Positions 54,680-62,952 of a stretch of 64,000 bases of DNA are shown piece after piece. Every line of letters starts with the position of its first letter. Position 1 is the first letter of the stretch. A program made the translations under genes and the position numbers. This DNA comes from an uncultured Draconibacterium sp. (GTDB lineage: Bacteria; Bacteroidota; Bacteroidia; Bacteroidales; Prolixibacteraceae): the NCBI RefSeq assembly GCF_963675585.1, contig NZ_OY776414.1, positions 4,071,001-4,135,000 of the forward strand, given 5' to 3'. The notes under the pieces were generated by a model. That model made no database searches. It was not told where the DNA came from and saw nothing but the letters and a program-made list of their open reading frames with translations.

Positions 54680-55225
54680 ATGGACCAAAGCGCAATAACG
54701 GTTAGATACGCCAAAGCATTCTTTTCAACAGCAAAAGAAAAAAATCTGCTCGACGTTTTAAAAACGGATATCGAACATGTATTTGATATTTGTAAAACCT
54801 CGCAGGATTTTATCCTTTTACTGGAAAGCCCAATCGTAAAAACCTCAAAAAAATCAGAGTTACTAAGCTCTATTTTCGAAAATAAGGTGAATAAACTCAC
54901 CATGAACTTTTTGTTGCTGATTGCACAAAACAAACGCGAAGTTCATATTCCGGGTATTTGCAGAAACTTTCTGGATTTAACCAGAAAAGACCAAAATATA
55001 AAATCAGCGGTTCTTACCACCGCTTCAGAAGTTAATTCGGAAACCATTAAAAAGGTTGAGCAATTGTTGACGAAAGAATTAAAAGCCACAATTGAACTTA
55101 CAACCCAGGTTAATCCGGAAATATTGGGAGGTTTGGTTTTGCGCCTCGACGACAAACAGTACGATGCCAGCGTGGCAACACAACTGAAAAAAATTAAGCA
55201 AAACCTACTTGAGACTGAATTATAA
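54680..55225 (+). CDS. atpH: ATP synthase F1 subunit delta
   Basis: This 181-residue OSCP/delta protein begins SAITVRYAKAFFSTAKEKN, with ESPIVKTSKKSELL and MNFLLLIAQNKR in the helical N-domain, and ends EILGGLVLRLDDKQYDASVATQLKKIKQ, the conserved C-terminal signature. It joins stalk to the F1 head. Confidence 0.95.
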   Translation: MDQSAITVRYAKAFFSTAKEKNLLDVLKTDIEHVFDICKTSQDFILLLESPIVKTSKKSELLSSIFENKVNKLTMNFLLLIAQNKREVHIPGICRNFLDLTRKDQNIKSAVLTTASEVNSETIKKVEQLLTKELKATIELTTQVNPEILGGLVLRLDDKQYDASVATQLKKIKQNLLETEL

Positions 55226-55258
55226 AATTGTAATCAATAAGAGAAAAATATAGAGAAC

Positions 55259-56836
55259 ATGGCTAATATAAAACCTGCTGAAGTATCTGCAATTCTTAAG
55301 CAACAATTAGAAGGATTTAAGTCGGAAGCTGAACTGGAAGAAGTTGGCACCGTATTACAAGTTGGTGACGGTATTGCCCGTATTTACGGTCTTTCGAATG
55401 TTGAAGTAAACGAAATGGTTGAATTCGAAGGAGGCATGAAAGCAATTGTGCTGAACCTCGAAGAAGACAATGTTGGAGTTGTACTTTTAGGACTTTCAGA
55501 AGAAATTAAAGAAGGCGACACTGTAAAACGTACACGACGTACCGCTTCAATTCATGTTGGCGAAGGTTTGCTTGGGCGCGTGGTAAATACCATTGGTGAA
55601 GCCATCGACGGGAAAGGTGCATTTACCGGCGAACTTTTTGAAATGCCTTTGGAACGTAAAGCACCTGGTGTAATTTATCGTCAACCGGTAAACCAGCCGC
55701 TTCAAACAGGATTAAAAGCAATCGATGCCATGATTCCGATTGGCCGTGGACAACGTGAGTTAATTATTGGTGACCGCCAGACAGGAAAAACTGCTGTGGC
55801 CATTGATACCATTATTAATCAGCGCGAAAATTTTGAAAACGGCACACCGGTTTACTGTATTTATGTAGCAATCGGACAAAAAGGTTCAACTGTGGCCAAC
55901 ATTGCCAATACACTTACAAAAGCAGGTGCAATGGAATATACTACCATTGTTTCGGCAACGGCCTCCGACCCGGCTGCTTTGCAATATTATGCACCTTACG
56001 CAGGGGCTGCAATTGGCGAGTATTTCCGCGATACAGGCCGCGATGCACTGATTATATACGACGATCTTTCGAAACAAGCGGTTTCGTACCGTGAAGTTTC
56101 GTTGTTACTTCGCCGTCCACCGGGTCGTGAAGCTTATCCGGGTGATGTATTTTACTTACACTCGCGTTTATTGGAGCGTGCGGCAAAAGTGATCGATTCG
56201 GACGAGATTGCTAAAAACATGAATGACCTGCCCGAATGTTTAAAAGACAAAGTAAAAGGAGGCGGTTCGTTAACAGCACTTCCAATTATTGAAACTCAGG
56301 CAGGAGACGTTTCTGCATACATTCCAACCAACGTAATTTCAATTACCGATGGTCAAATTTTCCTTGAATCGAACCTGTTTAACTCGGGTATTCGTCCTGC
56401 CATTAACGTAGGTATTTCGGTATCACGTGTGGGTGGTAATGCTCAAATCAAGTCGATGAAGAAAATTTCGGGTACTTTAAAACTCGACCAGGCACAGTTC
56501 CGCGAACTGGAAGCATTTGCAAAATTCGGATCCGATTTAGATGCAGCTACCATGCGTGTACTCGACAAAGGGCGTAAAAACGTTGAAATCCTGAAGCAAG
56601 GGCAGTATTCTCCAGTAAGAGTAGAACATCAGGCAGCCATTATTTACTGCGGTACAAAAGAATTACTTCGAAATGTTCCGGTTGAAAAAGTAAAAGAATT
56701 TGAAGCTGATTTCCTTGAAACGCTGGAAATGTCGCACCGTCCGGTTTTAGATGAATTAAAAGCAGGAAAATTAACAACTGAGATTGAAGATACAATCAAA
56801 AAAGTTGCTGCAGAAACTGCAGAAAAGTTTAAGTAA
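55259..56836 (+). CDS. atpA: ATP synthase F1 subunit alpha
   Basis: This 525-residue protein has [16 protein letters not shown] at the N-terminus, [21 protein letters not shown], the P-loop [11 protein letters not shown] (about 170-180), [43 protein letters not shown], and [14 protein letters not shown]. It is the non-catalytic nucleotide-binding subunit of the F1 hexamer. Full length. Confidence 0.98.
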   Translation: MANIKPAEVSAILKQQLEGFKSEAELEEVGTVLQVGDGIARIYGLSNVEVNEMVEFEGGMKAIVLNLEEDNVGVVLLGLSEEIKEGDTVKRTRRTASIHVGEGLLGRVVNTIGEAIDGKGAFTGELFEMPLERKAPGVIYRQPVNQPLQTGLKAIDAMIPIGRGQRELIIGDRQTGKTAVAIDTIINQRENFENGTPVYCIYVAIGQKGSTVANIANTLTKAGAMEYTTIVSATASDPAALQYYAPYAGAAIGEYFRDTGRDALIIYDDLSKQAVSYREVSLLLRRPPGREAYPGDVFYLHSRLLERAAKVIDSDEIAKNMNDLPECLKDKVKGGGSLTALPIIETQAGDVSAYIPTNVISITDGQIFLESNLFNSGIRPAINVGISVSRVGGNAQIKSMKKISGTLKLDQAQFRELEAFAKFGSDLDAATMRVLDKGRKNVEILKQGQYSPVRVEHQAAIIYCGTKELLRNVPVEKVKEFEADFLETLEMSHRPVLDELKAGKLTTEIEDTIKKVAAETAEKFK

Positions 56837-56923
56837 AAAGTAAATGAGTGACTGAGGAATTGAGTAAATGAGAAAAACAAGAGTCTCATTCTCTGATTCG
56901 CAAAATCACACAATCACTAAAAA

Positions 56924-57805
56924 ATGGCTGGATTAAAAGATATACGAAACCGGATTGCATCGGTAAAAACCACAAGACAGGTAACCAGTGCCATGAAAAT
57001 GGTTTCGGCTGCAAAACTTAAAAAAGCACAAGATGCCATTATGCAAATAAGGCCTTATGCCGACAAGTTGCACCAAATATTATCATCGTTAAGTGCCAGC
57101 CTTGAAAACGTGGAAGACTCGGTTTTTACACAAGCCCGCGAGCCTGAAAAAGTGCTGGTTGTGCTGGTTACATCGAACCGTGGACTATGCGGAGGTTTTA
57201 ATACCAACATTACAAAAAAAGCGGTAGAACTTGCCAAAACAAAATACAGCAAACAACTTCAGTTGGGAAAACTCGACTTTATGTGTATTGGCAAACAAGG
57301 CGAGCGACAATTAAAACACCGCGGCTTAAATGTGGTTGCCAACGAAAACGAGCTTTTCGATTCGCTTACTTTTGATAATGTATCGGTTGTTGCAGCAGAA
57401 ACAATGCAAGCTTTTGCCAATAAAAGTTACGATAGAATTGAGTTGGTGTACAACCAGTTTAAAAATGCAGCGGTGCAGATTTTAAGTACAGAACAATTTT
57501 TACCGGTTGAAATGAACGAAGAACAAGATGATGTTACGACCAACTTCGATTTTATTTACGAACCGAGCAAAGAACACATTATTCAGGAATTAATTCCACG
57601 TTCGCTTAAAATTCAGTTTTATAAAGCACTGCTCGATTCGCATGCGGCTGAACACGGAGCCCGGATGACCGCAATGCACCAGGCAACCGACAACGCCAGC
57701 GAAATGATAAATGCACTTTCATTACAATACAACAAAGCGCGTCAGACTGCAATTACAGGAGAAATCCTCGAAATTGTAAGTGGTGCAAATGCTTTAAACG
57801 GATAA
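56924..57805 (+). CDS. atpG: ATP synthase F1 subunit gamma
   Basis: This 293-residue central-stalk subunit begins LKDIRNRIASVKTTRQVTSAMKMVSAAKLKKAQ and ends MTAMHQATDNASEMINALSLQYNKARQTAITGEILEIVSGA, the two helices of the rotating coiled coil. VTSNRGLCGGFNTNI is the conserved middle motif. It is the last gene of the block; beta (atpD) and epsilon (atpC) are not in this window, as in many members of this phylum where they lie elsewhere. Confidence 0.97.
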   Translation: MAGLKDIRNRIASVKTTRQVTSAMKMVSAAKLKKAQDAIMQIRPYADKLHQILSSLSASLENVEDSVFTQAREPEKVLVVLVTSNRGLCGGFNTNITKKAVELAKTKYSKQLQLGKLDFMCIGKQGERQLKHRGLNVVANENELFDSLTFDNVSVVAAETMQAFANKSYDRIELVYNQFKNAAVQILSTEQFLPVEMNEEQDDVTTNFDFIYEPSKEHIIQELIPRSLKIQFYKALLDSHAAEHGARMTAMHQATDNASEMINALSLQYNKARQTAITGEILEIVSGANALNG

Positions 57806-57824
57806 AATAATTTTTATCCCCAAT

Positions 57825-57863
57825 AAAAAAGCAGGAATTCAATAGATGAATTCCTGCTTTTTT
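57825..57863. terminator. Strong terminator after atpG
   Basis: A long perfect stem AAAAAAGCAGGAATTCA (57825-57841) pairs with 57847-57863 around a 5-nt loop. It stops the plus-strand atp operon and, in reverse, could stop the minus-strand GIY-YIG array. Confidence 0.92.
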
Positions 57864-57922
57864 GTGGACTGTACTGGATTCGAACCATCCGTCAGCTGAC
57901 GGACTAAACCAACTGAGCTAAT
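57864..57922 (-). pseudogene. tRNA-derived remnant, distal end of the GIY-YIG array
   Basis: On the minus strand it reads ATTAGCTCAGTTGG, TTTAGTCCGTCAGCTGACGG (a palindrome replacing the anticodon arm), GGTTCGAATCC (T-arm) and AGTACAGTCCACA. The 3' end differs from the other two remnants, which end ATGTCCCACCA. Confidence 0.75.
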
Positions 57923-58163
57923 CTGCAAGCAAACGCCTTATGAAATCTCTTCCTCTGGAGGACTTCAACTGCCTTTCTCTGGCCGGTGCTTCCGTTTTTG
58001 TTTGACATGCTTCGGTGTAAACTAATTTCCAGGGCTGATACTTACTTGTCCAACCAGTATTACACTCATCGTTATGAGAAGCCAAACGCTTTTCAACATC
58101 AGAACTAAAACCGATATATATTTTATCAAATGCTTTGGAGTATAGCACGTAAACAGAAAACAT
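57918..58163 (-). CDS. GIY-YIG nuclease domain protein, array copy 3 (distal)
   Basis: This 81-residue protein is a single GIY-YIG domain: VYVLYSKAF and DKIYIGFSSDVEKRLASHN (the two strands and the catalytic Arg), and KTEAPARERQLKSSRG (Glu region and basic helix). Copy 3 differs from copies 1 and 2 at a few residues (V/A6, C34 for R, P for L in TEAPARER). Its last codons run into tRNA-like sequence, so the stop codon (TAG) lies in a D-arm-like sequence. The start ATG lies 17 bp after the CCA of the preceding tRNA-like unit. Confidence 0.85.
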   Translation of the reverse strand: MFSVYVLYSKAFDKIYIGFSSDVEKRLASHNDECNTGWTSKYQPWKLVYTEACQTKTEAPARERQLKSSRGRDFIRRLLAD

Positions 58164-58180
58164 AATTCGAAGGTGAGAAA

Positions 58181-58267
58181 TGGTGGGACATACTGGATTC
58201 GAACCATCCGTCTATCGACGGATACCCTGTCATCCGTCAGCTGACGGACTAAACCAACTGAGCTAAT
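58181..58267 (-). pseudogene. tRNA-derived remnant between GIY-YIG copies 2 and 3
   Basis: Minus strand: ATTAGCTCAGTTGG, palindrome TCCGTCAGCTGACGGA, GACAGGGTA, a second hairpin ATCCGTC-GATA-GACGGAT, GGTTCGAATCCAGT, ATGTCCCACCA. The 3' half copies tRNA-Val. The 5' acceptor arm does not pair with ATGTCCC, so a functional tRNA is unlikely. Confidence 0.85.
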
Positions 58268-58508
58268 CTGCAAGCAAACGCCTTATAAAATCTCTTCCTC
58301 TGGAGGACTTCAACTGCCTTTCTCTGGCCAGTGCTTCCGTTTTTGTTTGACATGCTTCGGTGTAAACTAATTTCCAGGGCTGATACTTACTTGTCCAACC
58401 AGTATTACGCTCATCGTTATGAGAAGCCAAACGCTTTTCAACATCAGAACTAAAACCGATGTATATTTTATCAAATGCTTTGGAGTAGAGGGCGTAAACA
58501 GAAAACAT
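58263..58508 (-). CDS. GIY-YIG nuclease domain protein, array copy 2
   Basis: This 81-residue GIY-YIG domain is nearly identical to copy 1 (one residue differs near position 13). An ATG at 58610 would extend it through the tRNA-like remnant (QISSVGLVRQLTDDRVEV), which is clearly tRNA sequence read as protein, so the ATG at 58508 is chosen. That ATG lies 17 bp after the CCA of the remnant, exactly as for copies 1 and 3. Confidence 0.87.
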   Translation of the reverse strand: MFSVYALYSKAFDKIYIGFSSDVEKRLASHNDERNTGWTSKYQPWKLVYTEACQTKTEALARERQLKSSRGRDFIRRLLAD

Positions 58509-58525
58509 AATTCGAAGGTGAGAAA

Positions 58526-58604
58526 TGGTGGGACATACTGGATTCGAACCAGTGACTTCTACCCTGTCATCCGTCAGCTGACGGACTAATCCAACTGAGC
58601 TAAT
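58526..58604 (-). pseudogene. tRNA-derived remnant between GIY-YIG copies 1 and 2
   Basis: Minus strand: ATTAGCTCAGTTGG, palindrome TCCGTCAGCTGACGGA, then GACAGGGTAGAAGTCACTGG, TTCGAATCCAGT and ATGTCCCACCA, identical to the 3' half of the adjacent tRNA-Val. The 5' acceptor strand does not match. Confidence 0.87.
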
Positions 58605-58845
58605 CTGCAAGCAAACGCCTTATAAAATCTCTTCCTCTGGAGGACTTCAACTGCCTTTCTCTGGCCAGTGCTTCCGTTTTTGTTTGACATGCTTCGGTGT
58701 AAACTAATTTCCAGGGCTGATACTTACTTGTCCAACCAGTATTACGCTCATCGTTATGAGAAGCCAAACGCTTTTCAACATCAGAACTAAAACCGATGTA
58801 TATTTTATTAAATGCTTTGGAGTAGAGGGCGTAAACAGAAAACAT
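58600..58845 (-). CDS. GIY-YIG nuclease domain protein, array copy 1 (next to tRNA-Val)
   Basis: This 81-residue GIY-YIG domain (MFSVYALYSKAFNKIYIGFS, RLASHNDERNTGW, TKTEALARERQLKSSRGRDF) begins 17 bp after the CCA end of tRNA-Val(GAC) on the same strand. The frame stays open back through the tRNA to 59076, but that part is tRNA read as protein. Members of this small family (YhbQ-like) cleave or nick DNA. Placement suggests transcription from the tRNA promoter, with the mRNA released by tRNA 3' processing (inference). Confidence 0.87.
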   Translation of the reverse strand: MFSVYALYSKAFNKIYIGFSSDVEKRLASHNDERNTGWTSKYQPWKLVYTEACQTKTEALARERQLKSSRGRDFIRRLLAD

Positions 58846-58862
58846 AATTCGAAGGTGAGAAA

Positions 58863-58940
58863 TGGTGGGACATACTGGATTCGAACCAGTGACTTCTACC
58901 CTGTCAAGGTAACACTCTAAACCAACTGAGTTAATGTCCC
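58863..58940 (-). tRNA. tRNA-Val (anticodon GAC)
   Basis: The cloverleaf is complete: acceptor GGGACAT/ATGTCCC, D-arm ACTC-AGTTGGTTTA-GAGT, anticodon arm TTACC-TTGACAG-GGTAG (anticodon GAC), T-arm ACTGG-TTCGAAT-CCAGT, discriminator A and encoded CCA. It is the only intact tRNA in the window. Three GIY-YIG genes and three tRNA-derived remnants follow on the same strand. Confidence 0.96.
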
Positions 58941-58965
58941 ATTGCACAAGCAAATGTAGTAAAAA

Positions 58966-58997
58966 ACAAAAAAGAGGAACATTTCTGCTCCTCTTTT
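58966..58997 (-). terminator. Terminator of the purine permease operon
   Basis: AAGAGGA and TCCTCTT form a 7-bp core stem, extended by flanking A/T. On the minus strand it is followed by TTTTTTGTTTTTT. It separates the NCS2 gene from tRNA-Val. Confidence 0.75.
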
Positions 58998-59027
58998 CCA
59001 TATTGTAAGAATAAATATTTTTCGACT

Positions 59028-60320
59028 TTAAACGCCTAACCAAAGATTGACTACCGACAATACTGCAATGAGCCACATCAACAACGAAACTTCGTTGTAT
59101 TTTCCTGCAATTGCTTTCAGTATTACGTACGAAATAAATCCGAACGACAAACCAATTGAGATACTATAAGTTAAAGGCATCAATACAATGGTAAGAAATG
59201 CTGGTATTCCTTCCGAAAAATCAGAGAATTGAATTTCCTTGATATTTTTGAACATGTAAACTCCAACAATTACAAGCGCCGGAGCCGTTGCATATCCGGG
59301 AACCATGCCAATTAAAGGAGCAAAAAACAAAGCAAGAAAAAACAAACCTGCCGTAATCAAAGAGGCAAATCCGGTTTTAGCACCATTTGCAATTCCAGAT
59401 GCCGACTCAATGTAAGTTGTAGTGGTACTTGTTCCCAATAACGATCCGGCAACTGTAGCAATCGCATCAGCTTCAAGTATTCTGTCAACGTGTTCTACTT
59501 TTCCGTCTTTATCAACAAAACCGGCTTCGTATGAACAGGCCACAATAGTACCAACCGAGTCGAACAAATCGACAAACATAAAAGAGAAAATAGCACCTAC
59601 CAAACTAAAACTCAAGGCAGATAATATATCGAGTTTAAAAGCAAGCGGGCTCATAGACGGAGGCATTGAAACAAACACATCAGGAGCCTTTACCTGGCCT
59701 GCAATCAATGCAATAATGGTAGTAATTATAATACCATAGAAAATACCTCCTCTAATTTTTTTAACTTCAAAAATGGCTGTAATCAGCAAACCGGCGATAC
59801 CAATTAACAAGGTTGGAGTAAATTTTCCCAATCCAACAAAAGTTGCCGGATTAGAAACCACCAAACCCATATTTTTAAATCCAATAAAGGAAATAAACAA
59901 ACCAATACCAGCGCCGGTTGCCAAACGTAAAGCTAGCGGAATAGTATGAATAATTTTGGTTCGGATTCCGGTTACAGTAAGTGCAAGAAACACCACACCC
60001 GAAATAAACACAACTCCCAAGGCCGTTTGCCAGTCAACACCGGCACCAATTACCAGTGTATATGTAAAAAAGGCATTTAATCCCATTCCCGGTGCCATGG
60101 CATAAGGTACTTTTGCCCAAACACCGGCTAGTACGGTACCTATAATTGAAGCTACAATTGTAACAGTAATTAAAGCATTTTTATCCATCCCTGCATCACC
60201 CAAAATCGATGGGTTAACAAAGATTATGTAGGCCATAGTGAGGAAAGTAGTGGCTCCTCCAATCATCTCCTTTTTAAAAGATGATCCACGTTCTGTAATA
60301 TTAAAATACTTGTTTAGCAT
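59028..60320 (-). CDS. NCS2-family purine permease (AzgA/PbuG-like)
   Basis: This 430-residue inner-membrane symporter with about 13 hydrophobic segments has LNKYFNITERGSSFKKEMIGGATTFLTMAYIIFVNP at the start and APGMGLNAFFTYT, FVDLFDSVGTIVAC and GTSTTTTYIESASGIANGAKTG, the signatures of the adenine/guanine/hypoxanthine branch. It starts 10 bp after a Tsx-like outer-membrane gene, so the pair probably forms a nucleobase/nucleoside uptake route across both membranes. Confidence 0.92.
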   Translation of the reverse strand: MLNKYFNITERGSSFKKEMIGGATTFLTMAYIIFVNPSILGDAGMDKNALITVTIVASIIGTVLAGVWAKVPYAMAPGMGLNAFFTYTLVIGAGVDWQTALGVVFISGVVFLALTVTGIRTKIIHTIPLALRLATGAGIGLFISFIGFKNMGLVVSNPATFVGLGKFTPTLLIGIAGLLITAIFEVKKIRGGIFYGIIITTIIALIAGQVKAPDVFVSMPPSMSPLAFKLDILSALSFSLVGAIFSFMFVDLFDSVGTIVACSYEAGFVDKDGKVEHVDRILEADAIATVAGSLLGTSTTTTYIESASGIANGAKTGFASLITAGLFFLALFFAPLIGMVPGYATAPALVIVGVYMFKNIKEIQFSDFSEGIPAFLTIVLMPLTYSISIGLSFGFISYVILKAIAGKYNEVSLLMWLIAVLSVVNLWLGV

Positions 60321-60330
60321 ATCTCCGGTT

Positions 60331-61017
60331 TTAGAATGTGTATTTCACAGCCAAAGTGGGTTTCACAGCAAACTCAGCTCCAACAAAATTGTTGCTTAAT
60401 TCAATTTCTGTTCCCATTGAGAAATTTTTACATGGATTGTACCACAATTGAGGCTCAGCAAGGAACCTGTAATCCGTTCCCCAGAACATTTCCTCTTTCC
60501 AGAAATCTGCAAAACCGGTAAACGTAAATTTACCTTCTGCCATTTGAACTGTCCAAACAGCTGTTAACTGAAAAGCAGCATCTTCTTTGTCTTTAATGTA
60601 TTTATAATTGGCCTGAAGAGTCAGTATCTTCGAGAAATCAGCCGACGCCCAGGTACGCTCAATACCAGCCAACCAGCAATTTTCGATTGGAATCCATGGT
60701 GCATCTTCGGGAGCCAATTTCATTGTTCCGCCATTATATTCAACACGTGGCATAATTTTTTGTGTTTCGTTCCATTTAAAAGCACGAGCGATTTCCCAGT
60801 ATGCCAACGAAATTCCATTGTCAATTCCGGTACCTTCTGCACCATAATCCATATCAACAAAGAAGAAAGTTGAACCAAATTTGTCGGGTTTAAACATTTC
60901 TACAGTAGTTGTAAACATCTTACGTCCTTCACCCATATCGTAGTGAAGTTGAACGTTTTGTGCACTTAAAGAAGCCGCCATGGCCACAAGAGAAAATAAT
61001 AGTAGAATTCTTTTCAT
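60331..61017 (-). CDS. DUF5020 family Tsx-like outer-membrane protein
   Basis: This 228-residue protein has a signal peptide (KRILLLFSLVAMAASLSAQ). A beta-barrel-type sequence of alternating aromatic/polar strands follows (LHYDMGEGRKMFTTTVEMF, GSTFFFVDMDYG, LAGIERTWAS, FTFTGFADFWKEEM), ending in ...KPTLAVKYTF with the C-terminal Phe of barrel proteins. DUF5020 resembles the nucleoside channel Tsx. The downstream purine permease supports this role. Confidence 0.85.
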   Translation of the reverse strand: MKRILLLFSLVAMAASLSAQNVQLHYDMGEGRKMFTTTVEMFKPDKFGSTFFFVDMDYGAEGTGIDNGISLAYWEIARAFKWNETQKIMPRVEYNGGTMKLAPEDAPWIPIENCWLAGIERTWASADFSKILTLQANYKYIKDKEDAAFQLTAVWTVQMAEGKFTFTGFADFWKEEMFWGTDYRFLAEPQLWYNPCKNFSMGTEIELSNNFVGAEFAVKPTLAVKYTF

Positions 61018-61044
61018 AGTTATCGAATATTAATAATTAAGTTG

Positions 61045-61073
61045 CAAAAATAGTTTTTTATTGAAGTTTTCAA
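61045..61073 (-). promoter_or_regulatory. Promoter of the DUF5020-permease operon
   Basis: Minus strand TTG (61071-61073), 18 bp, then TATTTTTG (61045-61052), a match to TAnnTTTG, about 28 bp before the ATG. Confidence 0.6.
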
Positions 61074-61377
61074 GATGTTGCAAAACTAAAATGTATTATT
61101 TCCAACTATTCTAAATTACTGCAACTCAGCATATAAAACTTATGTCGATTAAAAACAAGAAGTCAAAAGCAGATTAGCTGCTTTAGGCAACGCAAATGGC
61201 TTGCATATATTGCTGATAGTATTGTAAATAAAGAAACCCCGGTAAGGACTACCGGGGCATTCATTGAAATCGGGAAGATAAAAAATAAGGGTTTTATATA
61301 AGTATATTCCTTTAAAACTTTAAAAGTAACCCCGTTTTGTATGAATTTTAATTCATTTCAGCAGAATTAGAATGAAT
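61074..61377. other. Intergenic region between DUF5020 and DUF2461 genes
   Basis: No gene is visible. It holds a small hairpin AAAGCAG-ATTAG-CTGCTTT (61166-61184) and the DUF2461 terminator (61237-61257). The remainder is AT-rich without motifs I recognise. Confidence 0.5.
61237..61257 (-). terminator. Terminator of the DUF2461 gene
   Basis: CCCCGGTA-AGGAC-TACCGGGG, an 8-bp GC-rich perfect stem. On the minus strand TTTCTTTATTT follows. It lies about 120 bp after the stop codon. Confidence 0.7.
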
Positions 61378-62028
61378 TTAAATAAGCGCTTCATACAAAA
61401 AAGAATTGACAGGACTCAGCTCCTCAAACAACTCAACCATCTGATTAATGTAGTTATTTCCCTTTATTACTCCGTCGTTTAACTCCTTTGAAAATATATA
61501 GGATTTATACCGCAAAAGCTCAATAAACTCGTGGTCTTTGGGAAAACCTTTTGGAGCGGTTTTAAGCTTGTCGTCGTACATTTGCGGGAACAGAGCTTTA
61601 AACGAGGTATCGTTTGTAATATCTAAAAACTCCTCTGCATGGTCAGCCATATAATTTCGGATGGCCTTTAAAGGTTCGGCAGGAGGCATATAAATTCCAC
61701 CGGCAACAAAACTACTTCCCGGTTCAATATGAAAATAATACCCCGGATTCATACTTTTACGCCCTCCCTTGCAAATAAAACTTCCAAAATTTGTTTTGTA
61801 CGGACGTTTGTCGTTCGAAAAACGAACATCCCTAAATATTCTGAAAGTACAATCTTTGGGACTTAAACCTTTTACCGAAGAATCAAATTTCCCAATTTCG
61901 TTAATTAAAACATCGCTTATAAAAATAACTTTATCGCGGCTCTCCTCGTACCATTTCCGGTTATCGTTAAACCATTCGCGCGTATTGTTTTTTGATAGTT
62001 CTTCTAAAAAATTTAAAACCTTGTCCAT
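61378..62028 (-). CDS. DUF2461 domain protein
   Basis: The protein has 216 residues from the ATG at 62028; an open extension to 62211 overlaps ispD and is not family-like. It has VLNFLEELSKNNTREWFNDNRKWYEESRD at the start, DCTFRIFRDVRFSNDKRPYKTNFG in the middle and GYYFHIEPGSSFVAGGIYMPP, the three signatures of the DUF2461/TIGR02453 family. The biochemical role of the family is unknown. It is divergent from ispD, 59 bp away. Confidence 0.9.
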   Translation of the reverse strand: MDKVLNFLEELSKNNTREWFNDNRKWYEESRDKVIFISDVLINEIGKFDSSVKGLSPKDCTFRIFRDVRFSNDKRPYKTNFGSFICKGGRKSMNPGYYFHIEPGSSFVAGGIYMPPAEPLKAIRNYMADHAEEFLDITNDTSFKALFPQMYDDKLKTAPKGFPKDHEFIELLRYKSYIFSKELNDGVIKGNNYINQMVELFEELSPVNSFLYEALI

Positions 62029-62087
62029 TGTGGAATTTATTTGAGTTATTTTTACCCTCGAAATTAATACATTTAACAAAAAGCAGG

Positions 62088-62756
62088 GTGAAAAAGTTTG
62101 CATTAATTGTGGCGGGTGGAAGTGGCAACCGAATGAACAATTCGTTACCCAAACAGTTTTTGGAAATTGGAGGGAAAACTGTGTTGATGTATACTTTCGA
62201 AGCGTTTGCACAATTTAGCACCGACATTAATTTTGTTCTCGTTCTTCCCGAAAACCAGGTTGATTATTGGAAAGAGTTGTGTGTACAGCACAATTTCAGA
62301 TACAACTACGAGCTTGCTTTTGGTGGCGCAAACCGCTTTCAGTCGGTGAAAAACGGCCTCGATAAGATTCACGGAGAAGGAATTGTATTTATCCATGATG
62401 GTGTTCGTCCGCTGGTTTCAGCACAAACTTTAAACAACTGTTTATCTGGTGCCACAAAACACGGAAACGCGCTTCCTGTAATTTCGCCTTCCGAGTCGGT
62501 GCGATACGCGGCAGATGGAAAAAACAATGCGCTTGACCGATCGAACTATTTCCTGGTACAAACACCACAAACTTTTAAGATAAGCGAAATTAAAAACGCG
62601 TACCATTCAGCACCAAACGAAAACTTCACCGATGATGCTTCTGTATTGGAAAATACAGGTAAAGAGATTCATTTAGTTGAAGGAAACCGTGAAAATATAA
62701 AGATTACCTGGCCCCAGGATATAATCGTCGCAAAATCATTTCTTCTTCCACAATAA
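62088..62756 (+). CDS. ispD: 2-C-methyl-D-erythritol 4-phosphate cytidylyltransferase
   Basis: The protein has 222 residues from the GTG at 62088; upstream codons lie in the divergent gene and would add 32 unrelated residues. FALIVAGGSGNRMNNSLPKQFLEIGGKTVL is the CTP-binding loop of IspD; VFIHDGVRPLVS, QTPQTFK and FTDDASVLE are further family motifs. It makes CDP-methylerythritol in the non-mevalonate isoprenoid pathway, as does Dxs at 45.8 kb upstream in the pathway. Confidence 0.95.
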   Translation: MKKFALIVAGGSGNRMNNSLPKQFLEIGGKTVLMYTFEAFAQFSTDINFVLVLPENQVDYWKELCVQHNFRYNYELAFGGANRFQSVKNGLDKIHGEGIVFIHDGVRPLVSAQTLNNCLSGATKHGNALPVISPSESVRYAADGKNNALDRSNYFLVQTPQTFKISEIKNAYHSAPNENFTDDASVLENTGKEIHLVEGNRENIKITWPQDIIVAKSFLLPQ

Positions 62757-62918
62757 AATATTCGGGTTTTATTGGTACTATTTCGCCATTTACCGATTCC
62801 GGGTTTGGAAACTTTACGTGTTCTTATAGTTTCACACTTCGATTTTAAAGCGTTAAAATACTCTGAATTGTAACTATTAGTATAAAAAACAATTAATAAA
62901 CTTTTAATATGTTAAAAG

Positions 62919-62947
62919 TTTCCCAAGCACAAATTAGATTACCTTTG
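62919..62947 (+). promoter_or_regulatory. Promoter of the TetR-family gene
   Basis: TTTC (62919-62922), 17 bp, then TACCTTTG (62940-62947), matching TAnnTTTG, 5 bp before the GTG start. The very short leader suggests near-leaderless translation. Confidence 0.55.
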
Positions 62948-62952
62948 CAGCT

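Noticed and set aside
58600-59076. A 158-codon GIY-YIG protein extending through tRNA-Val
   Set aside because: The first half is tRNA-Val and its flank read as protein; the same 17-bp ATG position in all three copies marks the true start.
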